The position numbers were made by a program, and so were the translations under genes. Below the pieces are notes generated by a model that was given only the letters and a program-made list of their open reading frames with translations, searched no databases and had not been told where the DNA came from. Of a stretch of DNA of 64,000 nucleotides, positions 1-13,800 are shown piece by piece. This DNA is from Halichondria panicea. Its lineage: Eukaryota; Porifera; Demospongiae; Suberitida; Halichondriidae. The DNA is taken from assembly GCF_963675165.1 (NCBI RefSeq), contig NC_087385.1, positions 82,501 through 146,500 of the forward strand, in the 5' to 3' direction. The first letter of the stretch is position 1; every line of letters starts with the position of its first letter.

Positions 1-617
1 AAAAATGACCTGTACACCCCCAGAGTCAAGTAAGTTTACAATGCATTGTTTTCTTAATATTATTTACTTGTGTTTTTAGGAACATTCAAGAGTTGCGTGA
101 TGAGATTGTGAAGGCACGTGAGAGATACAAGTCCACCCACCTTCAACTAGAGCAATGCAAGGCCACCCTCTCCTGCTCTGAACTGAGCAAGCAGATCGAT
201 CAACTGGAGGATCAAACTCAAGTAAGAGTGGGTCAATACAGTGGGATGGTTAGTCACCCTAGCTGTTATTGACAATTCCTAGCCACACAATGTGTTTGTA
301 CACTGTCCACAATCACTCAGTTAGTTATCGTACCCCCCCCTCAATAATTACATTAGCGAGACTACGGTACACATGTGTGATAATATACTAGGCCACTGTT
401 ATGAGGCTAGCTTCATTGTGTGCAGAGACTGAGAGAGATGAACGAGTGTCTGCTGGGGAAGGTGTTGGACCACCCTCTCTTTGATGTGGTGAGGGAGGCT
501 GTACAGTACCTGGGATTAGATATCAACCACGAGGGGAGACTACATGAGGTGGAGGAGGGGCAGGCTGAGGCTGAGGCAGAGGGAGCTACAGAAGTGCTAG
601 ATGCACAGCCGGTCTAG
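1..617 (+). CDS. Coiled-coil protein, C-terminal part (5' end outside window)
   Basis: Three exons fit one frame: up to 29, 80-221 and 426-617, with donors GTAAG at 30 and 222 and acceptors TTTTTAG and TGTGCAG. The product is rich in Glu, Lys, Arg and Gln in heptad-like spacing (for example ELRDEIVKARERYK), then a hydrophobic stretch (VLDHPLFDVVREAVQYLGLD), then an acidic Glu/Ala tail ending in DAQPV. This suggests a coiled coil with a short folded tail. I do not recognise the family. The stop lies 286 bp before the PPP4R1 start on the same strand. Confidence 0.7.
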
Positions 618-902
618 CCAGAGACTGAAAATTGAACTCAGTATAAATACGTTGACAATGTTGACAATGCTAAAAATTAATCTAATGTTATGCATAATAC
701 AGTTAGCTATTCATATAAAAGAGGCAAGGGTTTGGGCAAAAACTCATAACCTCAACTAAAGGCCGCTTTTTGTAGCGGCTTATAATGGAGGCTAGCGAGA
801 AGCAATTAAAGGTCAAAGGTCATTGAACCGTTCGATCGACCATAAGAAAATTCATATTTGGCAAGCCATGGCGTGTGTGTATTAGCGTTGTGCGAGGACT
901 CC

Positions 903-3900
903 ATGATGGCAGGTGAGTGTGTGTGTGTGTGCCCCTCAGAGCTAGTACTGTGTAGGAGCCTTTAAATAAGTTATAAAGGTCATGATTTTATACACACACA
1001 ATTCATATTCACAGAATTGAGGTTGGACTTGTCAAAAATTGACAGTGATTTGGAAGCACAATATGGTGAGTGAGTGTGTGGATGCCCGGCTGGTTTAGGT
1101 GTGGTCACTAGGGCTCTGACTAATGGCGTGGCTACATGTTCATGATGGGGGAGGGGAGCAGTGCACAGTGTACATGTGTACTAGTAATGAAAGTTTGTGT
1201 TAGTCTTGTGTTAGCAGTAGATGCCTTCCTGTATCAATCATATCTGTGTTTGCCATTGGAAGAACTATTATTCATCACATTCACCTTTGTGTGTAGATGT
1301 ATATGTAGTGCGAATACTTAGTTGTTGATTATGTCATTGTGTGGGTGTGAGTGTGTGGGTATGTGGGTGTGTGAGGACCCACCCACTACACTATGCAATG
1401 GTCGGAGGTGGCATGTTTGCTAGCACTTGTTGTGATTGTGATTACATATCTTGTTAGATGTTATTGGCATGCCCACTTATATAGGACGTAGCCATCACCT
1501 TGGCAACTAGACTATTAGCGGCCAATGTATTGGCTGTACATGTGATGGCTGTACATGTGATGGCCATTGGCACAGACACTGTGTGTGGCATCCCTCACAC
1601 CACCCACACCACACACACACGCCCACACAGATGACCAGGACGATATACCCGATGATGACGAGGAGTGTGTGGAAGACCTGGACCCGCTAGTGGACAACCT
1701 CTCTCCTGATGACCTCCTCTCTCCTCTAGAGAAACTTCAGAAGTACTTCCAAAGCGATGATGTTGGGGAAAGGTTGGTCATCTGCCCTCTACTGTTATAG
1801 AGCTTGAGTACCGTATTATTACTAATTAACAAAGAGTAAACCTGACAATCTAACCTTTGCGTTCTAGCAAGGATCGTGATGTCATACAAATACTGGTATT
1901 TGCGAAATTTCATTATAATTATGTTTGATGCATTGCCTCCATGCAGGGACATAGCTCTGAGGATCATACCTGATGCAGTCCAGTGCGTGAGCAGCTTTGC
2001 AGAGTTTGATCTCCTATTAGACGTTGTGTTTGCCCTGGCCTCCGACTATGGTAGGAATATAATCCCATTATATAATCTAGTCTCAGTATTGTATTCCTTC
2101 ATTGCCTCATTGTGTTCAGAGCTTGCACATGACAATACTTTAATAGGAAGTATCCCCCCTCAGGCAATACACAGCATATAGCTATAAGCTAACTTACTTA
2201 GCTATAAATTATCGGTATAAAAGTTATTCTATCTCCCTAGGGGGCCCTCCCACCACCAGTGCAATTAAATGTACATAATTATTATTTACATAAGTATTCG
2301 CACAGTATAGCAGAGGTTTGCTCTCCCCTCCCTGTACACAGAGCCTTGTATTCGCACAGTATAGCAGAGGTTTGCTCTCCCCTCCCTGTACACAGAGCCT
2401 TGTATTCGTACAGTATAGCAGAGGTTTGCTCTCCCCTCCCTGTACACAGAGCCTTGTATTCGTACAGTATAGCAGAGGTTTGCTCTCCCCTCCCTGTACA
2501 CAGAGCCTTGTATTCGTACAGTATAGCAGAGGTTTGCTCTCCCCTCCCTGTACACAGAGCCTTGTATTCGTACAGTATAGCAGAGGTTTGTTCTCCCCTC
2601 CCTGTACACAGAGCCTTGTATTCGTACAGTATAGCAGAGGTTTGCTCTCCCCTCCCTGTACACAGAGCCTTGTATTCGTACAGTATAGCAGAGGTTTGCT
2701 CTCCCCTCCCTGTACACAGAGCCTTGTATTCGCACAGTATAGCAGAGGTTTGCTCTCCCCTCCCTGTACACAGAGCCTTGTATTCGCACAGTATAGCAGA
2801 GGTTTGCTCTCCCCTCCCTGTACACAGAGCCTTGTATTCGCACAGTATAGCAGAGGTTTGCTCTCCCCTCCCTGTACACAGAGCCTTGTATTCGCACAGT
2901 ATAGCAGAGGTTTGCTCTCCCCTCCCTGTACACAGAGCCTTGTATTCGCACAGTATAGCAGAGGTTTGCTCTCCCCTCCCTGTACACAGAGCCTTGTATT
3001 CGTACAGTATAGCAGAGGTTTGTTCTCCCCTCCCTGTACACAGAGCCTTGTATTCGTACAGTATAGCAGAGGTTTGCTCTCCCCTCCCTGTACACAGAGC
3101 CTTGTATTCGTACAGTATAGCACAGGTTTGTTCTCCCCTCCCTGTACACAGAGCCTTGTATTCGTATCAACGTGCTGGCCAACCTCTCACCTTTGCTGGA
3201 GCGCAACGCTGCCCTACGAGGTGATGGGGCTGAGTTTGCCCCAGAGAATGAGGAGAGATTGTTTGGGATACCAGTCAAGATGCTCGTGGACATCAACCTG
3301 CAGGTACAGTACCTGTAGCTCACGGGGTATTAGAATAACAGCTCCTCTGATTAGTGTTCTTGATGTGTGTTCTAGTTACCACAAGTCATAGTTCAATCGA
3401 TTCTTATATTATTAATTTTAATTTCAAGAGATTGTGTTTTTGTAAACTTTATCTCTAATGACAGGGTTTTCCCCTTCTCAGGTACGCAGGGCTAGCCAGA
3501 ACTTTGTAGTGAGTCTACTGGAGGACGAGAGAGGCAACAAAGGTAAAGTAGAGGAAGGTTTCTGTACACAAAACCTTTCATTGCTGTTAGAGGGCTTCAT
3601 TACTCGTGTGTGTGTGTGTGTGTGTGTGTAGGTAATCTGCTGAGTCAGCTGTGCCCGATGATCAAGCGCTGCCTTGGCAAGGACGAGAACTATGACCTCA
3701 GAATGGACACTGTCCTGGTGAGTTAGACCCCCCCCACCAAGGTCACATGATTATGTTGAGCTTGATTTCAATGATCCATTGTACACGTACACGTACTTGT
3801 ATAGTGTGGGCTACTCACTTGCAGTACATGTACATGTATAGTGTGTGCTGTGTAGTTTCAATTTGCACTGGCCAATTTCATTGTTTTTCTAAAGAGTTCT

Positions 3901-6900
3901 CTTTCATGTTGTACCAAATTGGGCAGATATTATAATTATATTTGATGAATGAGCCATTTGAACTGACTTGGCGTTGTTTATATTGGCGTCTCAGGCGTGG
4001 CTACTACAGCAATGACATTGTGTTGCGCTAATTTGCCAGGATCTTCAGTAAAATTCGCCAAATTGCCAAATTTCCCAGTTATACGATGCTCCTTGCCCCC
4101 TGTATAGATGCTTGGGCGTATTGCTGGTATCCTTGGTCGGGAGTTGATTGTGGAGCACTTTGTTCCCCTCCTTCCCTCTCTGGCACTGGACACCATGTTC
4201 CATGTACGCAAGGCCTACGTCATGAGTTGCAGGGAGCTGTGTCCTGTACTGGGAGAGGACGATGCAGAGGAACATCTGGTGAGATTATCTATAGTCACTG
4301 TGGTAGCTTTCTTTGAGAGCCTGTAGTTTGTGTTTAGAATGTCCTATTTCATGATTAAACCAAAGATGTACTATTTTGAGATTGCGGGATGTAGTTGAAC
4401 ATAATTATTAACAACCATAACTTTAGTATCGTTGATCCAATGTAAACAATTTCAGGATTTTCTGAAAGCTTAGAAAGAGACTTACTTTTTAAATAATCTA
4501 AAATTTCGTTGGGGCCATAATTTGTCATTTTTCCGCCTTGGACCATGGGCTATTATTATTCATGGTATGGACAATAATAATTGGCAAATACTTTTGTCTC
4601 TCAAATATAAATTTTGATGACATCATTTGAAAGGTCTCTGTCTAAGCTTTCAGAAAATCAGAAAAACATTGAAATTGGATCCACGGAATGCAAGTTATGA
4701 CAGATGAAAGAACCACTACTATAATATATCTATATAGCCTTGTGTTTTCATCTAGAATTCAGCTGTTTTGGCAGCTATAATCAGATTAACAACTCATCTT
4801 CTTGTTCTTTATTGCCCAGCTGCCGCTATTCTTTAAGCTGTGTAAGGACGAGGTGTGGGGAGTGCGTAAGGCGTGTGCCGATGTGTTCACTGATGTGTCT
4901 GCCTCGTGTAACCTTGGTACCCGTCACGACAAGCTCACTCCAGTCTATCTCAGCCTACTGCACGATGACTCAAGATGGGTAAGCCCCTGTAGTTAATAGG
5001 GCTAAAGGTAAAGCCCCCTCGTTAGCAGTTATCTAGATTTCACATGCATATAGCCATGCAGTAGATGGTTGTGGGCTAGGTTAAGATCATCTCTATACAA
5101 TGTATATCTCCACAGACTGTACTGATCTTATCACTATGCCCCTCAGGTCCGCAAGGCTGCATTTCAGTCGCTGGGTGCTTTTATCTCCACCTTCTATGTT
5201 CCCGGGACTTCCCCTGACCTAGACGATAGCCTACCCCCTCTCAGTGACTCGTTCCTAGACACTGAACAACTATCCACTAGTAGTACAGGGCAATCGACCT
5301 CTGACCCCTCCACCATCACCAGTACCGGGGGATCGACCTCTGACCCCACCACCAGTACCGAGCAATCGACTTCTGACTCCTCGACCACAAGCAGTATCGG
5401 GAAATCAACCTCTGACCCCTCCACTAGCAGCAGTACTGAGCAATCAACCTCTGACCCCACCACCAGTACTGGGCAATCGACCTCTGACCCCTCCATAGAG
5501 ACACGACACACAGAGTCCACACCGCCAGTGGTAGACGTTAATTCAAATTCCGAGGAATCAAAAGAGGTTGTGTTTGTTCCTAGTGAGATAGCGCGCACTA
5601 GTAGCCAAGAATCTCTCGAGAAGTCACTGCAAGACATGACAGTAGAGGATTTAGAACTGCTTGAAAGTACCCCCCTCGATAAAGGTCACGACCTTTGTGC
5701 TGACGAGAGCACCCCCCTCGATAAAGGTCATGATCTCTGTGCTGAGGAAAGCGAGGAGAACGACATTCTAGACAGTGCCATAAAGAAGATAGGTGTACAG
5801 TCACCTTTGACCCTTGACGAGCCGCTAGTCATACACCCACCACCAATCAAATCAGTCAAACTAGACGGAGAAGAGGAGGCAGCAAATAATAAAACTGACA
5901 ACTCCAAGAGAGATGATATGCACACACAATCTGACAATAATGGAAACAGAGGTCCAGCAGGGCAGACCCCCCGCCCTGATTACACCAGACCCCCCGGGGA
6001 GATATCCAAACACAGCCGATTGGCTGAGCTACTACAAGACGACAGTGCTCGGATACGAAGCAGCTCTGAAGGGTCGTCATTCAAGTCGTACTTTGACCCC
6101 GTGTTACGCGGTGAGATGGGTAGTACCTCTAAGAAGAGGAGGTGGTCCCTCGACAAGAACAACACCACCTCTCAGGTATAGCAACAGCACCACCTCTCAG
6201 GTATAGCTAGAACAACACCACCTCTCAGGTATAGCTAGAACAACACCACCTCTCAGGTATAGCTAGAACAACACCACCTCTCAGGTATAGCTAGAACAAC
6301 ACTACCTCTCAGGTATAGCTAGAACAACACCACCTCTCAGGCATAGCTAGAACAACACCACCTCTCAGGTATAGCTAGAACAACACCACGTCCAGGTATA
6401 GCTAGAACAACACCACCTCTCAGGCATAGCTAGAACAACACCACCTCTCAGGTATAGCTAGAACAACACCACGTCCAGGTATAGCTAGAACAACACCACC
6501 TCTCAGGCATAGCTAGAACAACACCACCTCTCAGGCATAGCTAGAACAACACCACCTCTCAGGCATAGCTAGAACAACACCACCTCTCAGGTAGAGCTAG
6601 AACAACACCACCTCTCAGGTATAGCTAGAACAACACCACCTCTCAGGTATAGCTAGAACAACACCACCTCTCAGGTATAGCTAGAACAACACCACCTCTC
6701 AGGTATAGCTATGAATAGCTGTGTGTGTGTAACATGTTCACTAGCGGCTTAATTGCAACATGAGTATTCTTATTGCTTAGTGATGTGATACAGCATTATA
6801 GGACCTTACGTCTATTTATATAATGTGTGCAATCTCCACTTGTTACTTACCTGTGTACTGCTGTAGTTTCTTCATGCAGTGTATGGCTACTTCAGTGTGC

Positions 6901-9900
6901 CTTTAGTTCACTAGGGACACCAATTGTGCATTTTACAATCTCGTTCTGTTGCAGTTTAGTTGTCTAATAATTATAATCGTTGCTCTGTTTTTATACGTCC
7001 CCTCCGTCCCTCCGTCCCTTAGGTTCGTGTGTTCATTCACTCTGTGTCTGGGAAGGTGATGGAACAGGATATGTCTGTAGTTGACCACGCCCCCTTATCA
7101 CCAGACACACCCACTGACCTCACACACAACGCCACGACAACCAACTCTGTTGCCATGGATATCACACTGGAGGGTATGGACAGCTTGCCCTCTGACCTCA
7201 ACATGTTCTCAGACCTCGGTCAGGTCAGTGCAGCTAGCTACCATATAGCGGGTGTCAAGGTATATAGTGGCACCTCTAACATCTAACTCTCATGGTTGCA
7301 TGTACAGTCCACTGTAGACAGACATGTTCATTGCATGTACAGTCCACTGTAGACAGACATGTTCATTGCATGTACAGTCCACTGTAGACAGACATGTTCA
7401 TTGCATGTACAGTCCACTGTAGACAGACATGTTCATTGCATGTACAGTCCACTGTAGACAGACATGTTCATTGCATGTACAGTCCACTGTAGACAGACAT
7501 GTTCATTGCAGGTACAGTCCACTGTAGACAGACATGTTCATTGCATGTACAGTCCACTGTAGACAGACATGTTCATTGCAGGTACAGTCCACTGTAGACA
7601 GACATGTTCATTGCATGTACAGTCCACTGTAGACAGACATGTTCATTGCATGTACAGTCCACTGTAGACAGACATGTTCATTGCATGTACAGTCCACTGT
7701 AGACAGACATGTTCATTGCATGTACAGTGGTGGTCTGCTGGGACTGGTGTTATTTGGCTTGTCACCACCTAGTGCATGTAATTTAATACTCTTTTTTGGC
7801 TTTCAATGTGTTAGCAACCTTTGTCCTGTTAAAACATCTTACACTTACAACATAGCCTTGTTGTCATGAATACCACTCCTTGTGCGCTATATTGCAGTAA
7901 CCATTTTGATATTGGAATTGTCATTAGTTGTGTAACTGAATTAGCATTTGACATTCTAACTGACAATGTATGACAGGAGGTGGTCCATTATTGTGCCTCA
8001 CAGGAGGTGGTCCATTATTGTGCCTCACAGGAGGTGGTCCATTATTGTGCCTCACAGGATGTGGTCCATTATTGTGCCTCACAGGAGGTGGTCCATTATT
8101 GTGCCTCACAGGAGGTGGTCCATTATTGTGCCTCACAGGAGGTGGTCCATTATTGTGCCTCACAGGAGGTGGTCCATTATTGTGCCTCACAGGAGGTGGT
8201 CCATTATTGTGCCTCACAGGAGGTGGTCCATTATTGTGCCTCACAGGATGTATGGTCCATTATTGTGCCTCACAGGAGGTGGTCCATTATTGTGCCTCAC
8301 AGGAGGTGGTCCATTATTGTGCCTCACAGGAGGTGGTCCATTATTGTGCCTCACAGGAGGTGGTCCATTATTGTGCCTCACAGGAGGTGGTCCATTATTG
8401 TGCCTCACAGGAGGTGGTCCATTATTGTGCCTCACAGGAGGTGGTCCATTATTGTGCCTCACAGGAGGTGGTCCATTATTGTGCCTCACAGGAGGTGGTC
8501 CATTATTGTGCCTCACAGGATGTATGGTCCATTATTGTGCCTCACAGGAGGTGGTCCCTGATGAGCTGATGGAGAGCTACCTGAGCATGACAGAGCAGGT
8601 GAAGGCCCAGGTGGTGGACACTGACCTACCCTACTACTGTGCCTACTCTCTGCCTGGTGTGGCCCTCACTCTAGGTCATGAGTACTGGGACATTGTCAGA
8701 CCAACCTTCTCACTGCTGGCCTCTGACATGCAGGTACACACACACACACCACATGCTGCTAATCATCAGCCACAACTATACTGTATTTGGCATGGTAATA
8801 AAAATACTTTAGGCCCAAATTTATTGCAAAGGTAATAATCCGAAAATTCCCAAGACTTGTAATATCTACTTTGTTGCCTGGAAAGCACTAAATCAACTAT
8901 TGTAGGCCCTCCTATCCTTTATGCAGTCTTACAAGCAATGTCATCTGTGTTTGGAATTGAATTAGGCCACCATACACCAGTCAGGCAATCTGTTGCCTAA
9001 AGTTGCCTGGTGTATGGTGGCCTTTAAGAGACTATATGCATAGCCCCACCCACTTGTTAGACCCACTCTCCAATTTATGTAACTTCTGTTTCAGTGGGCC
9101 ATAGTTGCGTGTGTGTTACTACTGGGGCTTCGGAGCGGGAGGTAGGTGGTCGGGAGGTAGGTGATCGGGAGGTAGGTGGTCAGGGACTCCGGCGTGCGCA
9201 CATTTATCTTTCGTTTCTGAAGTTCTCAGTATAAACACTGTAGTGGCTGAGACCTTCAGTTCACTGGCCTCATGAGACCTTCATTTCACTTTCCTCATGA
9301 GACCTTCAGTTCACTGGCTGAGACCTTCAGTCTGCACCGCGCTGATCACTGGCTGAGACTTCATGAAGTTGGCTGGGACTCCAGCCTAGGTCGGGACGCC
9401 GGCTGAACAACTTTTTTTTTACTTAGTTTTCATGATCATAGATAAAGGAAAGGAATTGGAAACAGAAGTCAAACGTCTAACTTAATTTGGACTCTGTGTT
9501 GCCAGCCCAAACAAGTTTTATGGCTGTTAAAAGCAAATCTAGACCGTTATAACCCTTTGATACATTTACAAAGTCTTGTTGTCCCTATTCTATCTCTAGA
9601 ACTGTCTGACTAAGTAGTGTACTGTGTCACATAATCATGGTCTCAAGTATTGTATGGAACTGCAAGCTAGGCAGTAGAATTCTTAAAGGCCACCATACAC
9701 CAGGCAACAAGTTGCATACAACAGATTGTAAGCAATTTTTACATACACGAGACAATTCATTGCTTACAACCATTGTAGGCAATGAATTGTCTCGTGCATG
9801 GTGGCCTTAACAAAAAGCGTTGTAAAAAAAAACAATCAGTGCAACAGTTGCTACCTGAAGTTAATCACTACCTGTCCCTTCCTTCCCTCTAGTGGCGCAT

Positions 9901-10777
9901 CCGTCGAGTGCTGTCCTTCTGTCTGCACGAGCTGGCCAAGGTGGTGGGAGAGGAGCGGATGGTGGGAGACATACTGCCAGTGTTTGAGGAATACTGCACC
10001 AAGGACATTGATGATGTGAAGATAGGAGCTCTCTCCCATCTGGCCGAGTTCTTCGAGGTGTGTGCATGATGTTGGGTAAAGAGCAGTAGACGAGCAAACC
10101 AATTATTGGTGACTGGTACCTGGTGAAGGGTCATTATATTAAAAAGCTCAAAAAGCTTTGCTAAGATCTTTGTGAATATTTCTTTTTCGCTGGTCATGTA
10201 GTAGTAGTTATATGTATTCTCCTCTGACGTAGTTGCTGCCCACTGGTCTGCGTAGCCGTCACCTCCCAGCAGTGTTGCACGGTCTGCAAGATATGGAGAA
10301 TGAAAAGAACTGGCGATATAGGAACCTCCTAGCAGAGTGAGCCCCCTCAATCCTTACCCCCTCAATTGTTACCCCCCCCCCCCATCTTAATCCCTACCCC
10401 TCAATCCTTAACCCCCTGTAGACAACTGGTGCTGCTCTGTGACCTGTTTGACTGTGACTATCTGGAACGCCACGTTTATCCTGTTGCATTAGCACTGGCC
10501 GAGGACAAGGTCGCAGAGGTCAGAGCCACGGCAACACTTGTGGTGAGTTGATGAGGATGAGACCTGTGGATTATGACCATGCTGGTTGATGTACCCACCA
10601 CCCACCCACACATACATGTGGATTATGACCATGCTGGTTGATGTACCCACCACCCACACACACATACATGTGGATTATGACCATGCTGGTTGATGTACCC
10701 ACCACCCACACATACATGTCATTGTGTACTTATGTTCGCTTACAAGGCCTTTAAATCTGTTACAAGCCCAATAGCAT

Positions 10778-10853
<76 letters not shown>

Positions 10854-13800
10854 CTGGGTGTGATCCTCCAGAAGCTGTCACAGATGGATCTAAACAAGTG
10901 CAGGGCTATTCTCAATCAGCTCAAGTCTTATGGCTCCAATGATAAGTGGCTCTACAGGTTAATGTAAGTCACTTGACCCTTAGTGAGGTAACCTAACACT
11001 GTAGGCATTGCTTGGATACAGTCTATAATCATGTGTGGGACAGATCATGAAATGTGTGCAGTGTTGATCACCTTTTCCTGTGTTGTATTTGTTGGTTAAT
11101 CTACTGTGTTCTGTGTTATCACGGGTCTGGCTGTTGGTGTGTGGGTCCCCTAGCCCTGTGTTATCACTGGTCTGGCTGTTGGTGTGTGGGTCCCCTAGTC
11201 CTGTGATAACAGTTTGTGTTGGACTGTATTCTTACCCTCCTACCAGCCAGCGACCCAGTCCTGCACACACACCACATGCTACCAGCCAGCGACCCAGTCC
11301 TGCACACACACCACATGCTACCAGCCAGCGACCCAGTCCTGCACACACACCACATGCTACCAGCAAGCGACCCAGTCCTGCACACACACCACATGCTACC
11401 AGCCAGCGACCCAGTCCTGCACACACACCACATGCAGTGTACAAGTGTACAGTAGTTACACGTAGCTTCATATCATAGCAGGAAGTGTTACAAGTATACA
11501 ATTCCCATGCATTACTTTAGGTAGCGTATTTCAACCCAACACCCCCCCCCCCCCAAACACAGGTATGTGAAACAGTGTGAGACGTTCCTATTGGACGGAC
11601 GGATATCATGTGAGCTGTTTGCCAGCGAGTGTCTCCCCATTCTCCTCCAGCTAGCCAGGGACAAAGTTCCCAATGTCAGAATAGCAGTGGCTAGGATGAT
11701 CAAGGAGTCAGTGCTCAAAATAGGTGAGACCTCGTTACCCTGTGTGTGTGTGAGCCCCTGCCCTGATTACCTCGTTACCCTGTGTGTGTGTGAGCCCCTG
11801 CCCTGATTACCTCGTTACCCTGTGTGTGTGTGAGCCCCTGCCCTGATTACCTCGTTACCTGTGTGTGTGTGAGCCCCTGCCCTGATTACCTTGTTACCCT
11901 CTGTGTGTGTGAGCCCCTGCCCTGATTACCTCGTTACCTGTGTGTGTGAGCCCCTGCCCTGATTACCTCGTTACCCTGTGTGTGTGTGAGCTCCTGCCCT
12001 GATTACCTCGTTACCTGTGTGTGTGTGAGCCCCTGCCCTGATTACCTCGTTACCCTGTGTGTGTGTGAGCCCCTGCCCTGATTACCTCGTTACCCTGTGT
12101 GTGTGTGAGCTCCTGCCCTGATTACCTTGTTACCCTCTGTGTGTGTGAGCCCCTGCCCTGATTACCTTGTTACCCTCTGTCCGTATAACTGGAAAGTTGG
12201 GCAAATTAGCCATTTGAAACGACTTGGGGTCTCAGTCGTGGCTACTACAATGACGTTGTGTCCACTGGAAAACCTTATTTTAAATTTGGCCATCAGTAAA
12301 ATTCGCCAAATCACCAAATTAAAACACCATGCAGCTATGCCCTGCTCTGGTTACCTCGTTAACTGTGTGCTGTATGTGTGTACAGTGACCTACAAGGCTG
12401 GGTACTTAGCAAATGATTACAATAACAGATTGCTCATAATTTTAAATAATTACAAAACGAATTGCTTCATTCACTTTAAGTTATGAACTCTTTAACCCCA
12501 ACTCAAGCTTTTGTCTGTCCCTGACAACCACCTCCCCCTCATTGTCCCTGTAGATTACTTCCAGACGGAGAACAAAGAGACCTTCTCCCTGGAGGAGCTG
12601 CAGATCACACTGGAGTGTCTCCAACACGACCAGGACAGGGACGTCAAGTTCTTTGCTGGGGGAGAGGTCAGCGACACCAGGAGGTACGCTGTGTGTGTGG
12701 TGTGGGTGTGTGGGGGGCATTGCGTGACACCAGGAGGTACGCTGTGTGTGTGGGTGTGTGAGTGTGGTGTGGGTGTGTGGGGGGCATTGCATGACACCAG
12801 GAGGTATACAGTGTACATGAGTAACCTTCAATGCCTTTGTGTACAGTATTATTTGCACCCACACCCCACACACACTCCACACATCACTCACACACCACCC
12901 ACACACAGGCTGATGATGCTCCCTGTGCAGTGGTATGCTCAGAGGCAGCGTTCTGAGTCCCACAACAGCAACGACCAATATCAGGACGCACTGGAGGACC
13001 AATCAGATAACAAGCCACGCCCACTTTCCCTCACAATGGCCGGGGTTCTCGCTATGTCTTTTCAGAATCATAAAAAGTCACCAACTACAAACTATGGAAG
13101 TTTGGATGCTCCCAAAATTCAAGACACCACCGTCAAATCTGAAGAAAGGTCTCAGGATACTACTGTAGAATCTCAGGATACTGCTATGGAAACTCAGGAT
13201 ACTATGACAGAGCCCGATACTACGACAGAGCACGATACTACTATCGAACCCACTGTAGAGCCTCAGGATACTACTATGGAATCTCAGGATACTACTGTGG
13301 AGCCTCAGGATACTACTGTGGAATCTCAGGATACTACTGTGGAGCCTCAGGATACTACTGTGGAGCCTCAGGATACTACTGTGGAATCTCAGGATACTAC
13401 TGTGAAATCTCAGGATACTACTGTGGAGCCTCAGGATACTACTGTTGAAATCACTGTGGATTGTAGAGACAATTTCGAAGCTGTCGCTAATAGTAACTAT
13501 GCAACAACAATGGATGGGACACAACTCGTGGACAACAATAATTTAGCAACAAATCAAAATACTAGTCTGGATAATAGTGAAGGTAGGTTTGTCTATTCTG
13601 CCCACCAGTGAGGGGACTGTGGTGAGGGGTTGAATAGGCTGCCCACCAGTAAGGGGACTGTGGTGAGGGGTTGAATAGGCTGCCCACCAGTAAGGGGACT
13701 GTGGTGAGGGGTTGAATAGGCTGCCCACCAGTGAGGGGCCGGTGGTGGGGGGTTGAATAGACTGCCCACCAGTAAGGGGACTGTGGTGGGGGGTTAAAAG

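Noticed and set aside
2224-3391. Long open frames of 299-357 codons on both strands
   Set aside because: They come from a 54-bp tandem repeat, whose length is divisible by three. The region is intron 4 and exon 5 of PPP4R1.
7924-8835. Repetitive frames of up to 289 codons (WSIIVPHRR, GGPLLCLT and reverse forms)
   Set aside because: Artefacts of the 27-bp array. Only 8548-8733 is supported as exon.
12511-13611. Single 366-codon open frame
   Set aside because: It runs through intron 18. The family-matching parts are two exons (12554-12683 and 12909-13582) joined in phase.
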